Assembly (NCBI GenBank): GCA_036927565.1 | Contig: JAYESD010000009.1 | Coordinates: 29,844,484 to 29,908,483 of the forward strand | Source: Tuctoria greenei | Lineage: Eukaryota > Streptophyta > Magnoliopsida > Poales > Poaceae | DNA: 64,000 nucleotides | Reading direction: 5' to 3' | Shown here: in pieces, positions 54,013-64,000 of the stretch | Layout of the letters: each line of letters opens with the position of its first letter | Numbering within the stretch: the first letter of the stretch is position 1 | Made by a program: the position numbers and the translations under genes | Notes under the pieces: generated by a model | The model's input: only the letters and a program-made list of their open reading frames with translations | The model's database searches: none | What the model was told of the DNA's origin: nothing

Positions 54013-55107
54013 ATGGCTCAGAAGACCCTTCGTGAGTTCTCAGCTCCCTCCGCTAACAATGTGCCTATTGGGCCCACTGTTAACACGGGAGATGTGAACT
54101 TCGAGATCAAAACTAGCCTTATCACTATGGTGCAAGCCAACCCATTATGTGGGAAGGCTAACGAGGATGCAAGTGCTCACCTGCAACAATTCCTCAAGAT
54201 CTGTAGCACTTTTAAGATCAAGGACGTGTCTCCGGATGCGGTTCGTCTGAGATTGTTCCCGTTCTCTCTCCTTGGGAGAGCGAAACAGTGGTTCTACGTG
54301 AACTGAAGTGCTATAGACACTTCGGAGAAGTGTTCTACATCATTCCTCGCCAAATTCTTCCCGTTGGGCAAAACTAATGCCCTACGTGGAAGGATTTCCA
54401 GCTTTCAGCAAGAGCCCAAGGAATCTATTCCCGAGGCATGAGAAAGGCTTTAGGAGTACATCCTAGCCTGTCCCCACCATGGAATGGATGACTGGCTCCA
54501 TATTCAGAATTTCAATAACGGGCCGATCCCATCAGCTCGTGACCATTTGGATGCTGCTGCTGGAGGAGCCTTCTTCTCATTGACGGTGCCAAAAGCTAAA
54601 GATCTTATTGAGAAGATGTTGTCCAACATGGGTTGGAACGATGAGCGTCTCCATACCCGACAGCGAGGCATGCACACCTTGAAGGAGATGGACATGATCG
54701 CTGCAAAATTGGACCTCCTAATGAAGAAAATTGATGGACAAGCCAGTGGTGAAGTTTCTAGCAATGCCTATGCCCTAGACTCTCACACCACGTGTGAAGT
54801 CTGCGGCAACATGGGTCATATGGTCAATGATTGCCCAGAAACTCGTGAGGATGCCCTATACCTCACCCATAATGGAAATTTCAACAACAACAATGGCTAT
54901 CGCCCGGGAGGTCAAGGGTGGGGTCAACCACGCCCATTCTTTCAAGGAGGGTACAACAACAGTGGAAACCCTGGAAATCAGCCCAACTTGAGAGAACTTG
55001 CCATTAGCAGCTCAAGATCAACGATGCCCAATCCAAGAATTTGTCAGCTAATGACAAGACCCTATAGAATATCAATGCAAAGATGGAAGGACTATCCTCA
55101 GCCTTCA
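54013..55107 (+). pseudogene. gag: Athila-like Gag, N-terminal and zinc-knuckle part
   Basis: ATG 54013 (MAQKTLREFSAPSANNVPIG). Retrotransposon-Gag core with VRLRLFPFSLLGRAKQWFY, then NGPIPSARDHLDAAAGGAFF. Zinc knuckle C-x2-C-x4-H-x4-C (CEVCGNMGHMVNDC) near 54796-54840, then an Asn/Gly-rich stretch. In-frame stops at 54304, 54439 and 54451. A frameshift near 54990 puts the Athila-typical NAKMEGLSSAF in another frame, just before the solo LTR inserted at 55108. Gag continues at 57976. Confidence 0.85.
55103..55107. repeat. Target-site duplication CTTCA of the solo LTR (partner 57971-57975)
   Basis: CTTCA on both sides of the TG...CA-bounded 2863-bp insert; Gag sequence reads on directly (SSAF / KNQLSFNKMLETQ). 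Confidence 0.92.
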
Positions 55108-55235
55108 TGTAACACCCTCATTTTCATGCATCATGCCCTACATACACTCATATACATGTTTAACATTAACACACATAAAGAGTAACGAGTTTAAAATTGA
55201 TTTGGAGCAAAACCGCACTTAAAACGCAGGAAAGT

Positions 55236-55560
55236 GCGGACTAGTCCGATTTTACTGAGGACTAGTCCGATTTCTCTCTGACTAAAAACGGACTTGTCTG
55301 TTTTTGCTGCAGACTAGTCCGATTTTGGCTCTGGAAACTTTCGGACTTGTCCGATTTTGTGCGGACTAGTCCGATATTCCATGAATCCTTGAAAATTTGC
55401 TAAGTCCCTGGACTTTTCCGGACTAGTCCGGTGTTCCAACGGACTTGTCCGTTTTTCCTCTCTGTTCAAATTCAGACTTGTCCGATTTTTGGCCAGACTT
55501 GTCCGATTTTCTCTCTGGACGACTTCGGACTAGTCTGGTCCTGTCCGGACTTGTCCGATA
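55236..55560. repeat. Array of CGGACTAGTCCG / CGGACTTGTCCG palindromes
   Basis: About twelve copies, intact or with one or two changes, most followed by a TTT/ATTTT tail (for example 55237, 55257, 55329, 55349, 55363). Two more lie at 56091-56124. They sit about 170-490 bp upstream of the TATA box, in U3. Confidence 0.85.
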
Positions 55561-55726
55561 TTTCGCGACTCCGAGTTGATCTGTTGTTTTACGACTTGTT
55601 TCTGGGGTTTCACATTAAGTGGGCCTAGGGACGTCGTGCCTAACTCTTTTAGAGCCCATGTGGGACTCTAAACCGGCCTCTACTCATCCCAAAACTCGAG
55701 ATCCATCTAACCCTAGCCTCCACCTC

Positions 55727-55734
55727 TATATAAA
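55727..55734 (+). promoter_or_regulatory. TATA box of the solo LTR
   Basis: TATATAAA, with an expected start near 55760 shortly before the CCAAACCCTAG stretch. Confidence 0.6.
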
Positions 55735-57285
55735 CAGCCCAACCCCTTGGTTTGACATCTATTTGCCACTTTTCCACCCACCCAAACCCTAGTTCGTGGG
55801 GAGCCACCATCAAGGAGGGAGGAGAAGATCCCAAGCAAGAGGAAGAAGAGGAGGAAACGAAGGAGGATCAAGATCTCCACCAAGTTTCGTCCTTCACCAC
55901 CAATTCATCTCCAAGTTCATCACCAACCCTAGATCATCAAGATCCAAGTGTTACCTCCAAGTTTCTTGGTTCATTGGAGTTCTAAACACCTGGTATACCT
56001 TCTATTCTCTTTTACTTATGTGAATTCAACCCCTAATCTCCAAATTCACGTTGATCTAGAAAACCCTAATCTGCTGATCTCGTCAAGTGCGGACTTGTCC
56101 GGTCCCTAGCGGACTAGTCCGATCTTTCTGGTTAAATTGTGTTGAATTAATGCTAAAATTTGATCTAATCGACCCCAAACCTGTATAAACTTGTTAAAAT
56201 CTATTAGAGCTAGTTAGTGATCATTAAAAGCAATCTAGTAACAAGTTCTACCTTGCATTTGCATCAATCATGCATGTCATGTCATATTGAGTAATATTTG
56301 TGCACTCTTTGATTGTGTTTCTTGTCTTGTATGTTTATTGTGTGGATTAGATGGATTTGCGCTAGAGAGTGCCACGGAGGATCTACATCATCAAGAGTTT
56401 GAAGGCTTTGACCCTAATCAACAGCAAGAGCAAGGCAAGTGTCCTTGAAGCATATTGATCCTGTTTTTAAAATAAATGTTTTGTTTGTAAAACTGCATGC
56501 TATGTCAATTTGATGGGAACCCTATGGTAGGAAGTTTACTAGACTTTCTAAACCACGCTTGTCACCTGGAATTTATGGTAGAGCATCGGGATGGACTTTT
56601 TACCTTCTGCTTCGCTTAATCAACTGGGATGGGAATAACTATACCACTCAATTTAATTATGCATGGATGAGATTATGGTTAACATGAAGTTGTTAAATAC
56701 GGTATGGTAATGGGTGATCTAAGCAAGCCTGGTATGTGGATGGGTTGGATGTTATGGTGGTTTGCTTGCTTTAGATCTAAGGACCGGTTCATGCGAGAAT
56801 AAGCCAGGACTACAGTGCCACCACGAGGCCAAGTATGGGTGCAGCGTAGCTGATTAATTAGGGCTTTGCTAGTGCTGTTTGGACCATTATGGATGCTCGG
56901 GGAAGGGGTAGTCGGATTGGGTTTGTTGATGATTGGTGGGACTACCCTGGGATCCGAATGGCTCAAGAGGGGGCCCTTGGTTGAAGATGTGCTCAGTTGG
57001 AGGCATCGCCACCGGTGAAACCTCAGTGGGGTCTAAATAGGCTAGTAATCCCTTTGTAAAGGCTATTTTGTGATCTCTTGGCCACACACCAACGGAAGTG
57101 TGTAATGTGACCGACGGGTCATGGGCATAAGGGAGGTTCTTAGTCGCCGAAGGGTGATGAAATCACGAACACGTGGGTAAAGAGGTACAAACTCTGTAGA
57201 GTTAATTAAAACTATCATGATAGCCGTGCTCCCGATTATGAGCACCTGGACAACTTCCATGATTAGAGGGAAATTGGGATTTTGG

Positions 57286-57366
57286 GATGGTTATGGTTTG
57301 GTAATGGTTATGGTTGATATTATGGTTATGGTTATGGTTATGGTTATGGTTATGGTTATGGGATGG
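57286..57366. repeat. Hexamer microsatellite (TTATGG)n
   Basis: Perfect about 41 bp run of ttatgg from 57321 with degenerate copies before it. It lies inside the solo LTR. Confidence 0.9.
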
Positions 57367-57975
57367 AATCATGGTTTATGACATTGATTATGGTTATTGT
57401 TAATGGTGAATTATGGACTGATATTATTATGGTTACATGGTTTATGATGGGATTACTTCACATAAATATGATATATTGCTTTTCAAATGTTTTACTGTAC
57501 TTTTTAGCACTTTGCCATTATTATTATCGTCATTTGAATCAGCCACATGTCATACTTTCCACACTTTCTGAGTACGACATGTACTCACTCTTGCAATTCC
57601 CCCACCCCAAAAGTTGCAGGTCAGGATTGGGAGTTTAATGGTGATAATGCGGAGTTCTAGGCCGTGTCTACCGTCAGCTTTGCCTGTGGTGTTGATTGGA
57701 GCTGCGCATACATACCATGTCGCTTATGCTGCATAGTTGCTTAGTTTGCTTAATTAGTTTATTTCCGCTGCATTAGTTGAACTTGTCATTTATATTCATT
57801 AGAGCTTGTATTCGAGGATAATCTGGTTTGTGTAATAACTTTGGTTAATTAATCTTGTTCTTTGGTAATTTTCTGTATACTCTTTTGTGATTGCACTCGT
57901 ATATGTGTGATGAACATCCTGGGCACACATATGCGTTAGCTTGGTTCAGTTTTTGGAATCGGGCGTCACACTTCA

Positions 57976-58856
57976 AGAATCAACTGAGCTTCAACAAGAT
58001 GCTCGAGACTCAGTTGGCTCAGGTGGCAGTTGCTATTCCTCCGATGGAGAATGGCAAGATGCCAGGCCAGCCAGAACCTCCAACGGAAAATGTCAACATG
58101 ATTTCTGTACGAGAAAGCAACTGGCAGAAGGACCCTGGATGTCCTACCATTTCATGCTCAATTGGGGCTCACCACTTTGACAAGGCACTTTGTGATATGG
58201 GAGCAAGTGTTAGTGTGATGCCCAAGGTTGTGTTCGACGAGCTGAACTTCACATAACTGTCTCCAATGCAGCTACAATTGGCTGACTCTTCAGCCCGTTG
58301 TCTAGCAGGTATTGTTGAAGATGTCCCGGTGAAGATCCGAAACTGCCTCATACCCGTGGATTTTGTGGTGCTAGACATGGACACTAAGAAAGATACACCA
58401 CTCATTCTTGGGCGTCCATTCCTAAGCACTGCAAAAGCTCGCATAGATGTGGGAGCTGGAGAAATCCACTTCCAAATCAATGGCAAGGAGGAAAAGTTTA
58501 ACTTTCAGCCAAAATCATAATAATGCTCTATGATTCGAATCAAGTATGGGCTGAATGATAAACTCATCAGAGAGGTCGAAGTCACACCTCCAAAGGTGGA
58601 CTCACTCATTGCATTCATGAGAAGATTAATCCACGAGGAGAATCCGTCATTTCGACCACGCTGATATCCAAAGGCGACAGAATCATCTGGACCTTCCCCA
58701 AGGCCCATGTCCGCCAAGCCGCCAAAGAAGGAATGGCGGAAGAAGAAATACAAGCCGTCCGAACCCATCCCTCCGGGTCCAGATGTGAGTGAAGACGGAG
58801 GAATGTCCATCTCATCGGACGGTGGTGAGACCTACGCCAATAGCTTACATTGGTAG
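57976..58856 (+). pseudogene. Athila-like Gag C-terminus and aspartic protease
   Basis: The frame continues Gag after the solo LTR (KNQLSFNKMLETQLAQVA). Protease active-site LCDMGASVSVMP (Athila proteases carry D-L/M-G-A) near 58188-58223, and LILGRPFLSTAKARIDV near 58401-58451. Stops at 58254, 58518, 58521 and 58662 interrupt one frame that otherwise continues to TAG 58854, through a Pro/Lys-rich tail (KPPKKEWRKKKYKPSEP). The frame ends there with no RT. It normally processes the polyprotein. Confidence 0.85.
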
Positions 58857-59520
58857 TTATCCCAATTTATTTTTCTTTCTTTCTTTTTCCACCCCATTTG
58901 GATTTTTCCCATTCCATATTTGATTTTTCCTAGCAAGTTGAAACTCTTATGTTCTCAACTATCATTTTTCTTTCTTTCTTTTCAAAAGAAAATTTTTTTA
59001 TTGGAATTGAAAAAAGGTTTTTATTTGAAAAACAATTTTTTTTCTGAGCTGCACATGTGGCATTTCACCAATGTGCTAACTTTATAGCCGTTGGGGAGAC
59101 ACTTGCCAAAAGGAGAACACAATGGGGGGGCACCTGTCAAGTCAGCTGAGCCCTCTGGTAGGCCGAACAGGGAGTGGAGCCAAATTGGCTACCCTTCCTC
59201 CAATGGCTATATTTTGAACCCCAAGTGACCTTTGGAGGGTGCACCCTATAAATTGTGGTCGTGAGGAGCACCTCTCTTCACACACCACATCATTTTACAC
59301 CTCCCCAAGTCAGTCTCTAGCTCACCTTGTTTTTCTTGCTCTTCATTGCAACACTCTTGCTCAAATCCATCCCCGATAAGATTTTCTTTTGTTTACATTT
59401 GCATTTTACACTCAAGCTTTCAAGAGGAGAAAATTCGTTGAGAGTTTTGTTTTCCAAACATCGCTTCTTTTTGGATTTTTCTCGCCTTGTTTTGTTCTTG
59501 CTTGTTGAACTCAAAAAGAC
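58857..59520 (+). other. Spacer between the protease frame and the second ORF
   Basis: T/A-rich with homopolymer stretches, no ORF and no polymerase remnant that I can recognise. Contains a TATAAATT at 59247 followed by a CT/CA-rich leader (tcttcacacaccacatc). Confidence 0.6.
59247..59254 (+). promoter_or_regulatory. Possible internal promoter TATA upstream of the second Athila ORF
   Basis: TATAAATT lies 267 bp before ATG 59521. Its downstream context (ctcttcacacaccac) resembles the region after the LTR TATA box at 62907 (ctcacttcaacacacacc). Function inferred. Confidence 0.4.
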
Positions 59521-61006
59521 ATGAAGAGGTTGTTTGGAAAGAGGAAGGGGGCTGCAATCTCAAGCCATGGTGAAGGTTCTAGTGCACGCCTCTCTTTCAT
59601 GGGTACAAGCCCAAGGAGGAGAAGTGTGTGTGAGGACACTCCCATGGAAGAGAGAAGCAACCCATACCAACTTCATTACAATGACCTCAACATACGAAGC
59701 GAAGTTGAAGATCAAGCACACAGGCTTCTCCAAGATCGTGAGTTCCGCCACACCAAGGCTTACGATCCACATTTGATCTCCAAAATAGGTATGGACTCCG
59801 AATTTCTTTCCATTTGGCATGCAATTGGATTTGATGACTTTGCTCACATAGAGGAGAAAGGTTCACGCCTTCTCACTATCCAATTCCTTTGCACGATAAG
59901 AATAGGATTTGATTGCATTACTCTTAGATTATTTCAAAATAGAATACAACATCCTATGGAAAGAATTAGGTAGCATCCTAGGCTTCCACAAATGGTGTTT
60001 GCTGGATTTAGACAATTTGCCTAAGTTTAACAGACAAAGTTTTTGGCATGAGCTAACTAGTGAGGTCACATGTAGGGCTCCTATGAATAGCCACATCCAA
60101 AACCCTACCTTAAGCTTCATGTATAGATGGGTGGCTATGACTATGTTCCCTAGGGGAGATGTTAGGGTTGTGCGAGATGATGAATTGAAGATTTTGTTTG
60201 CCATGACTAAAAATATAAAAGTTGCTCCGGTCAAAACCATGATGACACAATGGTTAAATTACATTTCAAAATCAGGACCAATTGAATGCACTTCATTGAT
60301 TACTCATATTGCTGATAGGGTAGGAGCACTTAAATACTCTTCATTTGAATATATTGAAACTGAAAGAGAATTAATTAATGAAGACTATTTAGTGCAAGGA
60401 CATACCCTTAAGCATGATCATGATGGCTCCCTGATATTTTTCTATCCCGGCTTTGTCAATTAAATTCGGTTACCTAACCCAGATTTTCATTTGTACAAAT
60501 GCCGGGGGCTAACCATTAATCTTCTTCCCCTTGAGGAAGCAAGAAGAAGTAATGTATCTGGCAGGGTAACAAAGAATCGTGCGAGGGCTGCAGCCACAGT
60601 CATGCCACCAATAATCTCTCCGGTCCATGAATACCAAGAGGAAGAGAACCCAACGGGTTATGCGCTCGGATGGACTGAACCTCCGACGTATGAGACTGGG
60701 AGATCATCTTGGCCAGAATGGCAAAGGGATCCACCCTTATCCACTTCAAGCTCTAGCAACTTTCCCCCAACGTCCATGAGAGGACGTCGTTCCTTTTCGG
60801 CTAGAAGTCATCATGACTATAGCCAAGGAATGACGGGCCTCACTAGACGTATGGGATAACTTGAAGTGAGAATGGGTGACATCTACAGCACACTCCAGGA
60901 GCATTTTCAAGGTACCCAAGATTGGCAACAACACATGGATGCTCAATTCACCAACTTCAACACGGCGCTACAACAACAACAAGCTGATCTTGCAGCGTAC
61001 TTCTGA
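59521..61006 (+). pseudogene. ATHILA-ORF1-like protein, decayed
   Basis: ATG 59521 (MKRLFGKRKGAAISSHGEGS). One +1 frame change near 59910 and stops at 60461 and 60857; otherwise one reading to TGA 61004-61006. The central region (FWHELTSEVTCRAPMNSHIQ, TLSFMYRWVAMTMFPRGDV, FAMTKNIKVAPVKTMM) resembles the plant ATHILA ORF-1 family. The C-terminus is Ser/Arg-rich, then Gln-rich (TALQQQQADLAAYF). In complete Athila elements an ORF at this position lies after pol; here it follows protease directly. I see no clear signal peptide or fusion peptide, so an envelope role is not supported. Function unknown. Confidence 0.75.
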
Positions 61007-62406
61007 CATCAAGGGTTCAACCCTTATAACGGAAGTAATTGAAGAACAAGCTTGGGGGAGGACCCCCACTTGAGGTAACATGTATCACATTCCTTGCATA
61101 TTTATTTTCCATCCATCCATCATCCACCTTGCATTTAAAAAATATATATATAGGTTAGATTTGCTTTCATCAAATAAAGATGTACAGTAAGAATGATTTA
61201 GAATTCACATAGATGAAATGATGAATAGTTGCTCTATTTTATTTTCCTATGTCTCTAGTTTAAAACTTGCTACTCTCTGAATATTGCTTTCATTGGTTTG
61301 AAATACTTTTACCTTAATTTGGAAGTTGTGGGTAGCAAAACCTTGATCTAGTTCTAGGTTGTTGCAAGACTAGAATTGGTAATATGGCTGCTAGTCCTAG
61401 TTTGAAAGTAAAACTTAGATTTCCGGAGAAATTCTAAAAAGATTTAAGTTTCTCTCAATTGATTGGAAATACCTACCAAAGCCATATGATGTTTATACAT
61501 AGACAAAACCTTATACATATGCTATTTGCTTTCACATTGAGCCTAGTCAAACTAGTATAGACCTATGTGAGAAATCACTCAACTCTTTTTGAATTCAAGA
61601 CTTCACTTGCACATGCTATACTTCTACACTAGAAGTAAGCAAAACATCCATCATATCGACCATACCACAACAAAAAAGAGAAACTCCATGTTACTCATGT
61701 TTAGCACTCTCTTCAAAATTCATTGCAAAGAAAGGGAGTATAAGACATGGCTACAAAAAGAAAATGAAAAAAAGGGGGGCATGCTTACATAATAAGCATG
61801 AGAAAAAAAAGGAGAGAAAATAAAAGTAGCTATGTTTCATCCCTGCAAAGGAAAGAGAGATTATACCAAAAAGGAGTTACCTCAAGTATCCACATCCACT
61901 TCCACTCCATCACACATGCACTAGTCTTGAGTCAAAATATTTTGATTGGATTCTCCTAAGGCTTACTCTTTTGACTTAGCAATATATGTGATGCAAATAT
62001 GCCTACTTACTTTCCTTACCAAGCTCCACATACAATCCATATTCATTGAGTAGGAATAGTAGAGGCACAATTCTTTGGTGAGGAAATATTTTCCACTATC
62101 CACAAAGGAGTGACTGAGAGAATCAAATTGAGGTACTTAATATCTAAATTGAATTATTCGGGTTTTAAGTGGAACTTGATTTCTAGGCTATGTTTTCTCC
62201 ATTTGCTATTCTACCTTTCAACTACTCATGAATATGAAAAAGCATAAGCCCCATGATAACATAAGAAAGGTAGAGTATCATAGCCAATTTTTGCAATACT
62301 AGGTAGAGTATCTTGTTGTGCATTAGATACTTTTGAAAATAAGACATTGTAGCAACTCCTGATCATCAACCTAAAGTCTTGACTTTGCTCGGGACGAGCA
62401 AAGGAT
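61007..62406 (+). other. Athila-like 3' non-coding region
   Basis: About 1.4 kb AT-rich region with A-runs (61765-61830). Contains an upstream copy of the PPT word (61048-61060). No coding signal. Confidence 0.6.
61048..61060 (+). other. Upstream polypurine-tract copy
   Basis: AAGCTTGGGGGAG, identical to the 3' PPT at 62407-62419 and lying 42 bp after the second ORF. Confidence 0.7.
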
Positions 62407-62419
62407 AAGCTTGGGGGAG
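62407..62419 (+). other. 3' polypurine tract
   Basis: AAGCTTGGGGGAG, 2 bp before the LTR start tgttgacgcc at 62422. Confidence 0.85.
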
Positions 62420-62421
62420 TT

Positions 62422-64000
62422 TGTTGACGCCTGTTATATACCAATTTCATCCATCAATTTAACTCAATTATTTGAAGGATTTTTCATTTCATGCACACAT
62501 CACCTTTCTATTAACCCAATTCCGCTTGGACTTGGAGAAATATGTGTATGCAGCATTTTATGCAGAAAATGAGGAAATGTAGAGAGACCAATCCTATAAA
62601 ATATCATCCCAGCCAATCAAGCAATGACACGTGGCATCCCAAGGATCAAATGGCCCACAAATAGAAGTATATGAGGAGATCCAACGGTGTATCACCCATA
62701 TATATCAATGGGACCCACCTGGCAGCCACTTGGAGAAAGCACACGAGAAACGGTGCAATGACCATGTCGGTCGAACCAGGGGGTCGGCCGACCTTGTCTT
62801 TGCACCAAACTCGGTCAGCCTCCACGTGTTGGCTCCTCTCGGCTCCCTGGAGTCAATGGTGACTGATTCCCGCACTTTTAGTGGCAGGAACTGATGTCAA
62901 CACTAGTATAAATAGGACCCCCTACCCCTCACTTCAACACACACCACTTGAGCTTCATATCTATTGTATACACTATCATCCATAGTCTTAGAGGCGTTAG
63001 GTTGTAGAGAGGAGAGTCTCTAGTCCCAAGTCCAAATTGGGAAAGAAGTAAGGAGTCTCTCTCTTCCCAATCCTACATTGGGAAAGGTATGACTCATGTA
63101 TTCTTTCTTGTATTTGTGACTTTATGCATAATAAAGATAGTATCTTTAGTCTCTACTTATACATATACTTGGGCAAAGCGTTTCTTGTTTGATTGTGGAG
63201 TCCATGTATGTGGAAGGTATAGCTTCTATTACTATTTCATCATGAACATATCTCATTATCATAGAACCTATAGACCCCCACTATAGTCTAGTTAATTATA
63301 ACATAACTGGTTAGTATGGATAGTTATGTTGTGTATCAACATTGGTTCAATGATGATTCAATTCATTGCCTTAGGATGGATTGTGCCTAGGCTCTTAAGG
63401 TAATTACTTATTATGCTAGCATGGTGCTAGGATAGCTAAGTAGCATTGATATGTCTCGTAGACCCACGGGTTGAAGTGGTAGGCAGTAGGTGGTGACAGT
63501 CCTATCTGTCCTTTGTAATCCTCCACGTTCGGCTATGCCACAGGCTCTTGGTGGGAGTCGCCCTAGTATTGCTAGGGGTAAGCCCGTGCCTGATGTGTTG
63601 AACCATATAGCATAAGTATTCACTATTGATCTAGCTTATGAATAATTAGTTTAGACTATGTATATGTACAATAGAGCATAGTAGGAGTACCTCCATAACT
63701 CTCAACCTTAACTAACCTCAAGGATCGTCTTATCACCCTTAGACTTGAAAGCTTTTGTGTGTGTCGCACTACCTCCATTATTATTTTATCCATCCTTACT
63801 AGATTCTTACCTAGACCTTTCTACCCTTTCCACTCGATGATTGTTATATCTCTTCCCTGCCTTCCTTTGGGATTAAATAAATGACACACTTGGGAATACT
63901 CTTAAGGGGAAATGCTACAATGATATCTCCGTGCGCTTGCGGAATTAACTTTGTGATCCAATAGAACCATTAACAAGCATTTCTAACACATCAGTTGGAG
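62422..64000 (+). repeat. Athila-like 3' LTR, cut by the window end
   Basis: Starts TGTTGACGCC. From 63250 it matches 34225-34980. By comparison with the 5' LTR about 90 bp remain beyond 64000, giving an LTR near 1.67 kb. Two CCCAA...TTGGG-type hairpin-prone stretches lie at 63025-63085. Confidence 0.85.
62907..62914 (+). promoter_or_regulatory. TATA box of the Athila-like 3' LTR
   Basis: TATAAATA with an expected start near 62938. The matching part of the 5' LTR is deleted, so this is the only surviving promoter copy. Confidence 0.65.

Larger units (their letters stand above)
55108..57970 (+). mobile_element. Solo LTR, probably Tekay/Del chromovirus
   Basis: Starts TGTAACACCC and ends GGGCGTCACA (imperfect inverted ends), 5-bp TSD, no PBS, PPT or polymerase inside. 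Length, the TGTAACACCC start and a GAGTAC...GTACTCAC motif near the 3' end (57569-57588) fit Tekay/Del LTRs; lineage is inferred. A TATA box at 55727-55734 gives plus orientation. The 78-codon frame at 55752 lies in the transcribed leader part and shows no family features. A solo LTR arises by recombination between the two LTRs of a full element. Confidence 0.82.
34225..64000 (+). mobile_element. Athila-like Ty3/Gypsy element without polymerase, carrying Copia-3/-4 and a solo LTR
   Basis: Direct repeats 34225-35070 and 63250-64000 are its LTRs. The 5' LTR is followed by a tRNA-Asp-type PBS (TGGCGCCGTTGCTGGGG) and the 3' LTR is preceded by AAGCTTGGGGGAG. Between them, on the plus strand, are an Athila-type Gag (54013 on), an aspartic protease (LCDMGASVSVMP) and an ATHILA-ORF1-like frame (59521-61006). 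No RT, RNase H or integrase is detectable in 58857-62406. Copia-3 with Copia-4 inside is at 35166-53825, and a solo LTR is at 55108-57970. Many in-frame stops show age. Confidence 0.85.

Noticed and set aside
55752..55985. Glu-rich 78-codon frame in the solo LTR.
   Set aside because: It sits in the leader after the TATA box of a non-coding LTR and has no homologue I recognise.
57286..57366. (TTATGG)n as telomere-like repeat.
   Set aside because: The plant telomere unit is TTTAGGG; this is an ordinary microsatellite in an LTR.
59521..61006. Retroviral envelope gene in the Athila-like element.
   Set aside because: No clear signal peptide, transmembrane segment or fusion peptide; similarity is to the ATHILA ORF-1 type, whose role is unknown.
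62226..62450. Small minus-strand frame near the 3' PPT.
   Set aside because: Overlaps the PPT and LTR start and has no coding features.

Overview
This window is plant nuclear DNA made almost entirely of nested transposable elements. I found no host gene, tRNA, rRNA or CRISPR array that I can support. A flowering plant is certain from the element families. A grass or other monocot is likely, because the antisense ORF at the left resembles the 'putative gypsy type transposon' domain that is common in grasses. The species is not determined.

Layout, left to right. (1) 1-17655: a Ty3/Gypsy element of the Tat lineage on the minus strand, with a 3' LTR fragment, a decayed antisense accessory ORF, integrase and two RNase H domains. 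Its gag, protease and reverse transcriptase are deleted. Copia-1 (4590-13775, TSD GATAG) is inserted in it. (2) 17656-17937: a fragment of an unrelated Tork-like Copia reverse transcriptase. (3) 17938-34224: a CACTA (En/Spm) DNA transposon on the minus strand, with its left terminus, subterminal repeats, a multi-exon second gene and a TNP2 transposase cut off at its N-terminal side. Copia-2 (19601-30150, TSD AGTCA) sits in one of its introns. (4) 34225-64000: an Athila-like Ty3/Gypsy element on the plus strand. It has a truncated 5' LTR, a tRNA-Asp-type PBS, a gag-protease frame, no visible polymerase, a second ATHILA-ORF1-like frame and a 3' LTR that runs off the window. It carries Copia-3 (35166-53825, TSD ATAAC), which itself carries Copia-4 (39330-49048, TSD GTTCA), and a 2.86-kb solo LTR (55108-57970, TSD CTTCA).

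The four full-length Copia elements are one family, all on the minus strand, with LTRs in the order TGTAAGACC...CCTACA in element sense, an initiator-tRNA-Met PBS, a large two-zinc-knuckle Gag and a PR-INT-RT-RH Pol (SIRE/Maximus-like). They form two subgroups, 1/2 and 3/4. Copia-2 is the youngest and most intact: its Gag is open over 795 codons and its Pol has one 2-nt lesion. Gag and Pol are separated by an in-frame UAG in three copies and joined by UGG in the fourth.

The points most worth a second look are: Copia-1, whose two LTRs both lack the core-promoter segment yet which is TSD-flanked, like a natural self-inactivating provirus; an approximately 1.1-kb patch with no visible difference between Copia-3 and Copia-4, whose flanks differ by several percent; the conserved gag-pol amber codon; the polymerase-less Athila-like element with a possible internal promoter and a duplicated polypurine tract; an intron in the antisense ORF of the Tat element; and an array of CGGACWWGTCCG palindromes upstream of the TATA box in the solo LTR. 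All comparisons were made by eye, so divergence figures are qualitative.
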